This document shows, one piece after another, positions 10,167-20,187 of a DNA stretch of 64,000 bases. Under the pieces are notes generated by a model that was given only the letters and a program-made list of their open reading frames with translations, did no database searches and was not told the DNA's origin. The DNA is taken from assembly GCF_001654985.1 (NCBI RefSeq), contig NZ_LXEU01000038.1, forward strand, positions 20,945 to 84,944. Direction: 5' to 3'. The stretch's first letter is position 1, and each line of letters starts with the position of its first letter. The DNA is from Kluyvera georgiana ATCC 51603. GTDB lineage: Bacteria; Pseudomonadota; Gammaproteobacteria; Enterobacterales; Enterobacteriaceae. The translations under genes were made by a program, and so were the position numbers.

Positions 10167-10182
10167 TGTGAAAGCATTCACA
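10167..10182 (-). promoter_or_regulatory. CRP-binding site upstream of preTA
   Basis: TGTGA, six bases, TCACA forms a perfect consensus CRP site, centred 92 bases before the preT ATG, in the 225-base sanA-preT gap. No convincing -10/-35 pair was fixed. The rest of the gap holds AT-rich DNA and no gene. Confidence 0.7.
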
Positions 10183-10307
10183 AATAACCTGATAATTATT
10201 GTGGTTTAGCGTGGATCGCAGGAATAGATAAGATGCAAATAGGAACCATTAGTAATAGAAATTCATTAACTAATGTAATGACAGGAACACGGGTTTCCAG
10301 AAAAGAC

Positions 10308-11036
<729 letters not shown>

Positions 11037-11143
11037 TCAACCGTGGACGAGGGAGACATCAGGCTACTTTACCCGCCGGGCAAGCGCAAGAAACCATCGT
11101 TTAATTGCGGGGAAATTAGACAACGGAGGCGGATTGCCGTTTG

Positions 11144-11220
11144 TAGGCCGGATAAGGCAAAGCCGCCGTCCGGCAATCTGCTCCAGCTGGCCCGATGGCG
11201 CTACGCTTATCAGGCCTACG
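11144..11220. repeat. REP/BIME pair between cdd and sanA
   Basis: Two inverted REP-like units: GTAGGCCGGATAAGGC with GCCGCCGTCCGGC, then GGCGCTACGCTTATCAGGCC. They match the enterobacterial REP consensus and lie between two minus-strand genes, three bases from the cdd stop. Confidence 0.85.
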
Positions 11221-11222
11221 GG

Positions 11223-12107
<885 letters not shown>

Positions 12108-12236
12108 GGCGTTGTGCCTCATAACAATGTAATGGGATCGTAGTGTACGGGGCGCGCACGCCACGATTGGTGATCAATATCTCATTGTTAGTGCAACGTA
12201 TGTAATCTCATTGGAAAATGTGTGATTTGTCTCGTT

Positions 12237-12932
12237 TTATCCCACCGCGGCCAGAATAATCGGGAACAGGAACGGTGCGATCAGCGAAGTAATAATCCCG
12301 CAGATGACCAGGGCCAGTGAACTAAACGCCCCTTCCTGGTAGTCCAGCTCCGCGCAGCGAGCGGTGCCGAGGGCGTGCGATGCGGTGCCCATCGACAGGC
12401 CGCGCGAAGCTTTAGTGGTGATACGCATCAGGTTCAACAGCGTGTGGCCAAACACCGCGCCGAGAATACCGACATAAATCACGCACACTGCGCTGATGGC
12501 GGGAATACCGCCAATGCTGCCGCTCACCGCCATCGCAATCGGGGTGGTGACCGATTTCGGCAGAATAGAGGCGGCGATTTGCGGCGATGCGCCCATCATT
12601 AACGCCACGGTGGTACCGGTAATCATCGCCACCGCGCTGCCGATAAAGCAGATAGTGATAATGGATTTCCAGCGGGCACGAATCTGGTGCAGCTGTTCGT
12701 ACAGCGGGTAGGCGAGGGCGACCACCGCCGGTTGCAGAAGGTCGTTCAGTACTTCGCTGCCTTTGAAATAGTGGTCGTAAGGGATGCCGGTCAGCATCAG
12801 GAACGGAATAATCACCACCATGGAAACCAGCAGCGGGTTGAGCAGCGGCATTTTGAAACGCGAGCCCAGCTTACGGGCGGCAAAAAAGACAACCAGGGTC
12901 AGCGGCAGCGACCACCAAATATAATGAAGCAT
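12237..12932 (-). CDS. yohK: CidB/LrgB family membrane protein YohK
   Basis: A 231-residue inner-membrane protein with six or seven hydrophobic segments, LrgB/CidB family, the same length as E. coli YohK. Conserved segments include KSVTTPIAMAVSGSIGGIPA and GTASHALGTARC. In E. coli the YohJ/YohK pair is implicated in 3-hydroxypropionate tolerance or efflux and resembles holin-antiholin-like LrgAB. Its ATG shares a base with the yohJ stop (TAATG), so the two are translationally coupled. Confidence 0.93.
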   Translation of the reverse strand: MLHYIWWSLPLTLVVFFAARKLGSRFKMPLLNPLLVSMVVIIPFLMLTGIPYDHYFKGSEVLNDLLQPAVVALAYPLYEQLHQIRARWKSIITICFIGSAVAMITGTTVALMMGASPQIAASILPKSVTTPIAMAVSGSIGGIPAISAVCVIYVGILGAVFGHTLLNLMRITTKASRGLSMGTASHALGTARCAELDYQEGAFSSLALVICGIITSLIAPFLFPIILAAVG

Positions 12933-13330
12933 TATTTTTTCGCCTCTTCTTGCCCAACGACGTTACGTTCACCGTGTACCAGGTGTGAGCTCCAGCTCAC
13001 GACCACCAGCACCACCAGCGTACTGACGGTACAGGAGACCACCACCGGACCAAACTGCGCGCTCAAGAGCGTGAAGTACTGCATCACGCCAACGCCAATC
13101 GGCACAAACAGCAGCGCCATATAGCGAATAAGCACGTAGCAGCCGGGGTTGACCCATTTGGCGGGCAGAATTTGCAGCGCCAGCAGGACGAAGAGGATAA
13201 GCATGCCGATAATGCTGCCGGGGATGGTGATGGGCAGCAGCGACGAAACAAAAATTCCGGCATAAAGGCAGGCGTAAATCAGCACGAATGCACGCAGGTA
13301 TTGCCAGATAATATTCAGTGATTTGAGCAT
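12932..13330 (-). CDS. yohJ: CidA/LrgA family membrane protein YohJ
   Basis: A 132-residue LrgA/CidA family inner-membrane protein with four hydrophobic segments ([18 protein letters not shown] among them), the partner of YohK. The frame extends 12 codons further upstream, but ATG 13330 gives the E. coli length and has AGGTG in front. First gene of yohJK; a one-mismatch CRP site lies about 50 bases upstream. In E. coli dusC is the next gene; here the gentisate cluster intervenes. Confidence 0.93.
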   Translation of the reverse strand: MLKSLNIIWQYLRAFVLIYACLYAGIFVSSLLPITIPGSIIGMLILFVLLALQILPAKWVNPGCYVLIRYMALLFVPIGVGVMQYFTLLSAQFGPVVVSCTVSTLVVLVVVSWSSHLVHGERNVVGQEEAKK

Positions 13331-13379
13331 GGGATTCACCTTTGGTGGAATGCATTCATCATACAATTAAACCCTGAAA

Positions 13380-13395
13380 TGTGCTACCGATCACA
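13380..13395 (-). promoter_or_regulatory. CRP-like site upstream of yohJ
   Basis: TGTGC, six bases, TCACA differs from the CRP consensus at one core position. A TATGAT hexamer on the minus strand (13363-13358) could be the -10, which would put CRP near -36 to -41. Confidence 0.5.
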
Positions 13396-13454
13396 TCATG
13401 AAATCTGAGCATACCTGATATAGATAAGCGGAACATCAGCCCTCTGACCGCAGG

Positions 13455-14378
13455 TTAGCTCTCAATGTGTACCGGGTGTGATAAATAGTGGAGAAAACGG
13501 CTCAGCGCCAGCGACGGGAGATCCTTCTTACGCCAGAATACGCCAACGCTGCCTTTCTGCTCAATGCGCGGCAGCGCCAGAATGGACAGCTGCCCCTGGC
13601 GCTGGTAGCGCTCGGCAAGGCGTAAAGAAAGAATAGAGATCATATCGCTGCTTTGCAGCAGGTTGACGCTGACGTTCATCGACGCCGATTCGATGGTGTT
13701 CTCCGGCAGCATTACGCCGTTTTCCACCAGCGCGTTATCAATACTCTGGCGGATCGGCGTGCCGTTCGGCCAGACGATCCAGCGCCACGAGGCCAGATCG
13801 TTCCACGTCAGGCTGGCAAGGCGCGCCAGCGGATGGTCGGTACGCGCGACAAAACAGACCGGTTCGGTATACAGCACTTCATAGTTCAGCGGTAGCTCCA
13901 GCGCCCGGCCGCCGATACGCCCGACCACCACATCGACCACCCCCGACTGTAAATCGTGCAGCAGCGGCGTCATCACCTTTTCTTCAATATTCAGATGCAG
14001 CGTCGGCATTTCGGCCAACAGCGGGAAAATCGCCTGGGAAACGCAGTCGGTGGCCACCGGCGAGCAGCCAATTTTCAGGCTGCCGACCAGCCCGCCTTGC
14101 TTAAAGCGTTCCATCTCAAACTGTGAACGTTCGATATCGTTTATCAGCCGCTGGGCGTGCTGGAGCAGCAGTTTGCCGCCCTCCGATGGACGGAGACCTT
14201 TACTGTGTCGCTCAAACAGCGTCAGGCCTAACTCCTCTTCAAACTGGGTCAGCCACTTCGACAGCGCGGGCTGAGTGATGTGCATTTTCTTCGCCACCTG
14301 GGTGAGATTTCCCTGCTCGCCGAGCGCCACCAGAATGTGCAAATGATGAAGCTTCAGTTTCTGCGTCCAGTCCGCCAT
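13455..14378 (-). CDS. mhbR: LysR-type regulator of the gentisate operon
   Basis: Probable activator of the divergent mhbTDHIM operon, responding to an aromatic acid (3-hydroxybenzoate in the Klebsiella system). The 307-residue LysR protein has an N-terminal winged helix-turn-helix (about residues 10-70, with LTQVAKKMHITQPALSKWL) and a LysR substrate-binding domain. ATG 14378 has a GGAGG ribosome site nine bases away; the frame runs upstream but without support. A perfect inverted repeat covers that ribosome site, suggesting autoregulation. The gene is divergent from mhbT with a 170-base control region. Assignment rests on gene order. Confidence 0.88.
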   Translation of the reverse strand: MADWTQKLKLHHLHILVALGEQGNLTQVAKKMHITQPALSKWLTQFEEELGLTLFERHSKGLRPSEGGKLLLQHAQRLINDIERSQFEMERFKQGGLVGSLKIGCSPVATDCVSQAIFPLLAEMPTLHLNIEEKVMTPLLHDLQSGVVDVVVGRIGGRALELPLNYEVLYTEPVCFVARTDHPLARLASLTWNDLASWRWIVWPNGTPIRQSIDNALVENGVMLPENTIESASMNVSVNLLQSSDMISILSLRLAERYQRQGQLSILALPRIEQKGSVGVFWRKKDLPSLALSRFLHYLSHPVHIES

Positions 14379-14383
14379 CAGGT

Positions 14384-14451
14384 ATAACCTCCAGGTTATG
14401 TTTGAGCATGAAATGCCATTGTACAACTCATTTCTCTTATCACAAAATGGC
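14384..14451. promoter_or_regulatory. inverted repeats in the mhbR-mhbT control region
   Basis: Three dyads: ATAACCT-CC-AGGTTAT (14384-14399), overlapping the mhbR ribosome site; TTGTACAA (14419-14426) flanked by AAATG and CATTT; and TGCCATTGT (14414-14422) opposite ACAAAATGGCA (14441-14451). They are candidate MhbR operators in the divergent intergenic region. Confidence 0.55.
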
Positions 14452-14548
14452 AACATAAAAGCAAAAAAAGAAACATCTTACCCTGTGCCGTTCGGGCCAG
14501 ACGCGCGAACGGCGAAATGGATAACCTGCATTTACCGAGGCCCTCCCT

Positions 14549-15907
14549 ATGACGCAACGACGTGAACTTCAGGCGCTAATCGACGCCGCCCCTATCGGCG
14601 CGATGCAGTGGCTCGTCATTATCTGCTGTTTCCTGGTGGTAATGATGGACGGGTTTGATACCGCCGCCATCGACTTTATCGCCCCGGCCATTCGTGAGCA
14701 CTGGCAACTGAGCGCCGCCGATCTTGCCCCGCTATTTGGCGCCGGTCTGCTGGGCTTAACCGCGGGCGCGCTGCTGTGTGGGCCGCTTTCCGACAAATTC
14801 GGTCGTAAAAGGGTGATTGAATGGTGCGTCGCGCTGTTCGGCCTCTTCAGCCTGTTGTCAGCGTTTTCGCCCAATCTGGAAATATTAATTGTTCTGCGCT
14901 TCTTAACCGGCCTCGGCCTCGGCGGCGCGATGCCTAACACCATTACCATGACCTCAGAGTATCTGCCGTCCCGCCGTCGCGGTGCGCTGGTGACCCTGAT
15001 GTTCTGCGGCTTCACCCTCGGTTCGGCGCTCGGCGGCATCGTCAGCGCGCAGCTGGTGGCGGTGATTGGCTGGCACGGCATTCTGGTGCTGGGCGGCGTG
15101 CTGCCGCTGGCGCTGTTCTTCGGCCTGCTGGTTGCGCTGCCGGAGTCGCCGCGCTGGCTGGTTCGCCGTCAGCGTCCGCAGGCACAAATCAGCCGGACGA
15201 TCGGCGCGATGACCGGCGAGCGCTACGAAAACACCGAGTTCTGGCTGGATGAACCCGCCGCTACGCAAAAGGGCAGCATCAGCCAGCTGTTCGCCGGGCG
15301 TCAGCTCACCATCACGCTGATGCTGTGGGTGGTGTTCTTTATGAGTCTACTGATCATCTACCTGCTGTCGAGCTGGATGCCGACGCTGTTGAACCACCGC
15401 GGTATCGATTTGCAACACGCCTCGTGGGTGACGGCGGCGTTCCAGGTTGGCGGTACGCTGGGCGCGCTGTTGCTGGGCGTACTGATGGATAAATTCAATC
15501 CGTTCTGGGTGCTGGCCGTCAGCTATGCGCTGGGCGCGGTATGCATCGTGATGATCGGCCTGAGTGAAAACGGCCTGTGGCTGATGGCGCTGGCGATTTT
15601 CGGCACCGGCATCGGCATTAGCGGTTCGCAGGTAGGGCTTAACGCGCTGACCGCGACGCTTTACCCCACGCAAAGCCGCGCTACCGGCGTGAGCTGGTCT
15701 AACGCCATCGGCCGCTGTGGTGCCATCGTCGGTTCGGTCTCCGGCGGCATGATGATGGCGATGAATTTCTCATTCGACACCTTGTTCTTTGTGATTGCCG
15801 TTCCGGCCGCCGTTAGCGCCGTCATGCTGACATTGCTGACGCTGGTCGTACGCCAGTCATCCCGAGTACCCGAATCGCAGCCCGTCATGGGCGCGGTGAA
15901 AAGTTAA
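14549..15907 (+). CDS. mhbT: 3-hydroxybenzoate/gentisate transporter, MFS (AAHS family)
   Basis: Proton-coupled uptake of an aromatic acid, by homology to MhbT of Klebsiella 3-hydroxybenzoate catabolism. The 452-residue protein has twelve hydrophobic segments. It carries the aromatic acid:H+ symporter signature [13 protein letters not shown] in helix 1 and the MFS loop motif [12 protein letters not shown] between helices 2 and 3, with a second copy GVLMDKFNP in the second half. First gene of mhbTDHIM; mhbD begins 11 bases after its stop with AAGGAG in front. Confidence 0.9.
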   Translation: MTQRRELQALIDAAPIGAMQWLVIICCFLVVMMDGFDTAAIDFIAPAIREHWQLSAADLAPLFGAGLLGLTAGALLCGPLSDKFGRKRVIEWCVALFGLFSLLSAFSPNLEILIVLRFLTGLGLGGAMPNTITMTSEYLPSRRRGALVTLMFCGFTLGSALGGIVSAQLVAVIGWHGILVLGGVLPLALFFGLLVALPESPRWLVRRQRPQAQISRTIGAMTGERYENTEFWLDEPAATQKGSISQLFAGRQLTITLMLWVVFFMSLLIIYLLSSWMPTLLNHRGIDLQHASWVTAAFQVGGTLGALLLGVLMDKFNPFWVLAVSYALGAVCIVMIGLSENGLWLMALAIFGTGIGISGSQVGLNALTATLYPTQSRATGVSWSNAIGRCGAIVGSVSGGMMMAMNFSFDTLFFVIAVPAAVSAVMLTLLTLVVRQSSRVPESQPVMGAVKS

Positions 15908-15918
15908 GGAGAATAATA

Positions 15919-16947
15919 ATGACCGCGGATGTAAAACACGATCGCCAACAGTTCTATCAGCATATTTCCGGGCAAAACCTGACGCCGCTGTGGGAATCGT
16001 TGCATCACCTGGTGCCAAAAACGCCGAACGCCAACTGCGTACCGGCCTACTGGAACTATCAGGAAATTCGCCCGCTGCTGCTGGAAAGCGGCACGCTGAT
16101 TGGCGCGAAAGAGGCGGTGCGCCGCGTGCTGGTGCTGGAGAACCCCGGCCTGCGCGGCCAGTCATCGATTACCTCGTCGTTGTATGCGGGCCTGCAGCTG
16201 ATCATGCCGGGCGAAGTGGCGCCAAGCCATCGCCATAACCAGTCGGCGCTGCGTTTTGTGGTGGAAGGCCGCGGTGCGTTTACCGCTGTCGACGGTGAGC
16301 GCACCCAGATGAGCCCCGGCGATTTTATCCTCACCCCGCAGTGGCGCTGGCACGACCACGGCAACCCGGGCGACGAGCCGGTTATCTGGCTCGACGGTCT
16401 GGACCTGCCGCTGGTGAACTATCTCGGCTGCGGCTTTGCCGAAGATTACCCGGAGGAACAGCAGCCGGTGACGCGTAAAGAGGGTGATTATCTGCCGCGC
16501 TACGCCGCCAACATGCTGCCGCTGCGCCACCAGGTAGGCAACTCATCACCGATTTTCAACTACCGCTATGACCGCAGCCGCGAGGCGCTGCATGACCTGA
16601 TGCGTCTGGGCGAGGCCGACGAGTGGGATGGCTACAAGATGCGCTACGTTAACCCCGTTACCGGCGGTTACCCGATGCCGTCGATGGGCGCTTTCCTGCA
16701 ACTGCTGCCAAAAGGCTTCCAGTCGCGTCAGGCGCGCACCACCGATAGCACTATCTACCACGTGGTAGAAGGCAGCGGCGAAGTGACCATCGGTGAGCAA
16801 ACCTTCAGCTTTAAAGCGAAAGATATTTTTGTTGTGCCGACCTGGCACAGCGTGTCCTTTAACACGCCAGAAGAGACCGTGCTATTCAGTTTCTCGGATA
16901 GACCCGTCCAGGAAGCCCTGGGCTTGTTCCGCGAAGCGCGCTATTAA
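15919..16947 (+). CDS. mhbD: gentisate 1,2-dioxygenase
   Basis: Cleaves the gentisate ring with O2 to maleylpyruvate; an Fe(II) bicupin enzyme of 342 residues. The first cupin carries the metal-ligand motif [16 protein letters not shown] and a later His in RWHDHGNPG. The second cupin (about residues 250-330) has [15 protein letters not shown] and TWHSVSFN. Length and motifs agree with enterobacterial gentisate dioxygenases. It sits between the transporter and the fumarylpyruvate hydrolase gene, with 14 bases to the next start, so its substrate is well supported by context. Confidence 0.95.
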   Translation: MTADVKHDRQQFYQHISGQNLTPLWESLHHLVPKTPNANCVPAYWNYQEIRPLLLESGTLIGAKEAVRRVLVLENPGLRGQSSITSSLYAGLQLIMPGEVAPSHRHNQSALRFVVEGRGAFTAVDGERTQMSPGDFILTPQWRWHDHGNPGDEPVIWLDGLDLPLVNYLGCGFAEDYPEEQQPVTRKEGDYLPRYAANMLPLRHQVGNSSPIFNYRYDRSREALHDLMRLGEADEWDGYKMRYVNPVTGGYPMPSMGAFLQLLPKGFQSRQARTTDSTIYHVVEGSGEVTIGEQTFSFKAKDIFVVPTWHSVSFNTPEETVLFSFSDRPVQEALGLFREARY

Positions 16948-16961
16948 TCAGGAGAAGAAAA

Positions 16962-17663
16962 ATGAGCAAATACGTATTTGAACCCCAGGCTCCGGTCGCG
17001 ATTCCGGTTGTTGGCAGCGACGAGCAGTTCCCGGTACGCCGCGTTTACTGCGTGGGCCGTAACTATGCCGCTCACGCCCGTGAAATGGGCTTTGATCCGG
17101 ATCGCGAACCGCCGTTCTTCTTCTGCAAACCGGCCGATGCCGTGGTCCCCGTTGCCGCGGGCGAAACCCTGAACCTGGCCTACCCGGCGCAGACCGACAA
17201 CTATCACTATGAAATTGAGCTGGTGGTCGCTATTGGTAAAAAAGGTAGCGATATCCCGCTGGAAAAAGCCGAAGAGTATATCTGGGGCTACGCCACCGGA
17301 CTGGATATGACCCGCCGCGACCGTCAGATGGAGATGCGCCAGATGGGCCGTCCGTGGGAAATCGGCAAGGCCTTTGACCTTTCTGCGCCGATTGCGCCGC
17401 TGCATAAAGTCGCCGACGCGCCGTCGCTGGAAAAAGCGCCAATCTGGCTGCAGGTTGATGGCAAAGATCGCCAGCGCAGCGATATTGAACATCTGATCTG
17501 GGATGTGAAAGAGACCATCAGCTATCTGTCCGGCTTCTTCGAGCTGCAACCGGGCGACCTGATCTTCACCGGCACGCCGGAAGGCGTGGGCGCGGTGGTG
17601 AAGGGCGAAACCATCACCGGTAACGTCGAAGGGTTAACGCCGATCGCGGTGAAAATTGTTTGA
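16962..17663 (+). CDS. mhbH: fumarylpyruvate hydrolase
   Basis: Hydrolyses fumarylpyruvate to fumarate and pyruvate, the last step of the gentisate route. The 233-residue protein belongs to the fumarylacetoacetate hydrolase (FAH) family. [15 protein letters not shown] opens the fold, the divalent-metal ligands lie in [11 protein letters not shown], and the family signature [12 protein letters not shown] is near the C-terminus. Clear Shine-Dalgarno (CAGGAG) before the ATG; the mhbI start follows eight bases after its stop. Confidence 0.93.
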   Translation: MSKYVFEPQAPVAIPVVGSDEQFPVRRVYCVGRNYAAHAREMGFDPDREPPFFFCKPADAVVPVAAGETLNLAYPAQTDNYHYEIELVVAIGKKGSDIPLEKAEEYIWGYATGLDMTRRDRQMEMRQMGRPWEIGKAFDLSAPIAPLHKVADAPSLEKAPIWLQVDGKDRQRSDIEHLIWDVKETISYLSGFFELQPGDLIFTGTPEGVGAVVKGETITGNVEGLTPIAVKIV

Positions 17664-17671
17664 GGTGAGCG

Positions 17672-18316
17672 ATGAAGCTGTACAGTTTTTTTAATAGTTC
17701 GGCCTCTTACCGCGTGCGTATTGCGATGGCGCTGAAGGGCATTGACCACCAGACGGTAGGCGTCAACATCCGCATCGGCCAGCAGAACGCGCTGGAGTAC
17801 CGCCGCCTGAACCCGGTGGGTCTGGTGCCCGCGCTTATCACCGATAACGGTGAATCGCTGGGCCAGTCGCTGGCGATTATTGACTGGCTGGACAGACATT
17901 TCCCGCAGACGCCGCTGCTACCGGCGAACGATCCGCAGCGCATGCGCGTGCTGGAAGTGGTGTACGCCATCTGTTGCGACATCCACCCCATCAACAACAT
18001 GCGCGTATTGCGCTACCTCAGCGATGAGCTGAAGGTCAGTGAAGAAGAGAAAAAACGCTGGTATGCCCACTGGATCCAGCAGGGGTTGAGCGCGGTTGAA
18101 CAACTGCTGCGCCGAAGCCAATCCGGGGCGTTTTGTTTTGGCGATGCGCCGACGCTCGCCGACTGCTGCCTGGTGCCGCAGTGGGCTAACGCCGAGCGCA
18201 TGGGCTGCGATCTGAGCGGATTCCCGCGCTGTAAAGCGGTCTATGACGCCTGTACGGCGCTGCCGGCCTTTATCGCCGCCGCTCCGGAAAACCAGCAGGA
18301 CAAGATCCCGGCGTAG
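17672..18316 (+). CDS. mhbI: maleylpyruvate isomerase (zeta-class GST type)
   Basis: Isomerises maleylpyruvate to fumarylpyruvate, usually glutathione-dependent. The 214-residue protein has a thioredoxin-like N-terminal domain (about 1-80) with the zeta-class motif SSASYRVRIAMALKG, the glutathione-binding NPVGLVPAL and GESLGQSLAIIDWL segments, and a helical C-terminal domain. This is the glutathione-type isomerase rather than the mycothiol or DinB type. It lies between mhbH and mhbM in the Klebsiella mhb order. Confidence 0.92.
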   Translation: MKLYSFFNSSASYRVRIAMALKGIDHQTVGVNIRIGQQNALEYRRLNPVGLVPALITDNGESLGQSLAIIDWLDRHFPQTPLLPANDPQRMRVLEVVYAICCDIHPINNMRVLRYLSDELKVSEEEKKRWYAHWIQQGLSAVEQLLRRSQSGAFCFGDAPTLADCCLVPQWANAERMGCDLSGFPRCKAVYDACTALPAFIAAAPENQQDKIPA

Positions 18317-18335
18317 TCAGAAAAGGAGAATTATC

Positions 18336-19529
18336 ATGGCAAAAGTCACGCGTGCAATCATTGTCGGCGGCGGTATTGGCGGTGCGGCCACCGCGCTGTC
18401 GCTGGCCCGTCAGGGCATCCAGGTGATGCTGCTGGAACGGGCGCACGAGATCGGCGAAATTGGCGCCGGGATCCAGCTGGGGCCGAACGCGTTTTCCGCG
18501 CTCGACAGCCTGGGCGTGGGCGACGTCGCCCGTCAGCGTGCGGTCTTTACCGATCACATCACGATGATGGATGGGGTCAACGGTGAAGAGGTGATCCATA
18601 TCGAGACGGGACAGGCGTTCCGCGATCACTTCGGCGGCCCGTATGCGGTTATTCACCGTGTGGATATCCATGCCACGGTCTGGGAAGCGGCACTCCAGCA
18701 TCCGGGGGTGAAATATCGCACCTCCACCCATGTGGTGGACATTCGTCAGACTGCGGATGATGTCACCGTATTTGATGATAAAGGCAACAGCTGGACGGCG
18801 GATATTCTGATTGGCTGCGACGGGGTAAAATCCGTGGTGCGGCAGAGTCTGCTTGGCGATACGCCGCGCGTCACCGGTCACGTGGTGTACCGCGCGGTGG
18901 TAGAACGCGACGATATGCCGGAAGACCTGCGCATCAACGCGCCGGTGCTGTGGGCTGGCCCGCACTGCCACCTGGTGCACTATCCGCTGCGCGGCGGTAA
19001 ACAGTACAACCTGGTGGTGACCTTCCACAGCCGCGAGACGGAAGAGTGGGGCGTGCGCGACGGCAGTAAAGAAGAAGTGATGTCGTACTTCAAAGGCATT
19101 CACCCGCGTCCGCGCCAGATGCTGGACAAACCGACCTCCTGGCGACGCTGGTCCACCGCCGACCGCGAGCCGGTGGAGAAGTGGGGGAACGATCGCATTA
19201 CGCTGGTAGGCGATGCCGCACACCCGGTTGCGCAGTATATGGCGCAGGGCGCCTGCATGGCACTGGAAGATGCGGTGACGCTAGGCAAAGCGTTGACCCA
19301 GTGCGACGGCGATGCCGCCCGTGCGTTTGCGCTGTATGAATCTGTGCGTATACCGCGGACCGCGCGTATCGTCTGGTCCACCCGCGAAATGGGCCGCCTG
19401 TATCATGCGGCGGGCGTTGAGCGTCAGGTGCGAAACCTGCTGTGGAAAGGGAAAACCCAGGACGAGTTTTACCGGGGGATTGAGTGGCTGTACGGCTGGA
19501 AAGAAGAAAACTGTCTGGAACCGCGATAG
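18336..19529 (+). CDS. mhbM: 3-hydroxybenzoate 6-monooxygenase
   Basis: FAD-dependent aromatic hydroxylase that converts 3-hydroxybenzoate to gentisate with NADH and O2. The 397-residue protein has the N-terminal FAD-binding motif VGGGIGGAATALSLA, the ILIGCDGVKSVVR segment and the second FAD motif TLVGDAAHPVAQYMAQG. The open frame extends upstream over mhbI, but ATG 18336 has AAGGAG eight bases before it and begins exactly at the Rossmann strand. It is the last gene of mhbTDHIM and shows the operon serves 3-hydroxybenzoate, not only gentisate. Confidence 0.92.
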   Translation: MAKVTRAIIVGGGIGGAATALSLARQGIQVMLLERAHEIGEIGAGIQLGPNAFSALDSLGVGDVARQRAVFTDHITMMDGVNGEEVIHIETGQAFRDHFGGPYAVIHRVDIHATVWEAALQHPGVKYRTSTHVVDIRQTADDVTVFDDKGNSWTADILIGCDGVKSVVRQSLLGDTPRVTGHVVYRAVVERDDMPEDLRINAPVLWAGPHCHLVHYPLRGGKQYNLVVTFHSRETEEWGVRDGSKEEVMSYFKGIHPRPRQMLDKPTSWRRWSTADREPVEKWGNDRITLVGDAAHPVAQYMAQGACMALEDAVTLGKALTQCDGDAARAFALYESVRIPRTARIVWSTREMGRLYHAAGVERQVRNLLWKGKTQDEFYRGIEWLYGWKEENCLEPR

Positions 19530-19660
19530 CCGCGGTTGCCACGATGGGCTCTCTCTTTTAAGGGTTGCCTCTTATACAAAACTTAGTGGGACAGGACCGA
19601 ATATATGTTAGTCAGGTGAAAGGTTCCGTTCACTTTACGTCAGGCAGAACATGATGTCTT

Positions 19661-19900
19661 TTCACCGGTGAACAGGCCAAGGGGGGCGGCCGCGCCCCCC
19701 TTGGCAATCCCCGCGGCCCCGCGGGGAAATCGGTGCTTCGCACTACGCTCACCTACGAACTCCAGCCTGCGGCACGGCGAAACTCGAGATTACTCGTCCC
19801 ATCCCTGGGACTCGCCCTTCGGGCCAACGCAAGCGTTGTTCAAAATTGCTCCCGGCAATTTTGTCCTGTCTCGGTTCGCCTCAGTCCGCCATCCATGGCG
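19661..19900. repeat. train of ten perfect short hairpins in a non-coding segment
   Basis: The 658-base gap between mhbM and the convergent M24 gene contains no credible gene. Ten perfect inverted repeats stand side by side: 19661-19672 (TTCACCGGTGAA), 19677-19704 (12-pair stem), 19709-19726 (8-pair stem), 19733-19743, 19785-19796, 19796-19811, 19814-19824, 19825-19838, 19841-19863 (9-pair stem) and 19887-19900. No T-tracts make them ordinary terminators. It looks like a folded RNA, a single-strand DNA element or a remnant of a mobile element's control region. I do not recognise it securely. Confidence 0.7.
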
Positions 19901-20187
19901 TCCTGACCTTGTCTTCCATTCTCCGGCTCGCCGATTTCCAGCGGGGGACTCATCGGTTTCAGTGGCTCTGATTTTTGCTGTTAACTAAAAGACCGCACTG
20001 GTGTTGGCGGCGGCGATTGGCCGCCCCTTGCGCGCTCCCTGCGCCCGTGCAATTTATGCGGCGAGAACCGGATAAGGAGCGCAACGGAGTAATAAATCCG
20101 CATACATCTCCCTCATCCCTGATAACTGTCGTCGGGAATTGTGTATTAGAAACAGCTTCAGGGAGAGGAGGTCGAATGGGCCGCAAA

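Noticed and set aside
18270..19223. 317-codon minus-strand open frame across mhbM
   Set aside because: Antisense shadow of the hydroxylase gene.
19668..19988. 106-codon plus-strand frame in the hairpin-rich segment
   Set aside because: It is made almost entirely of palindromic bases, has no ribosome site and no protein-like composition.
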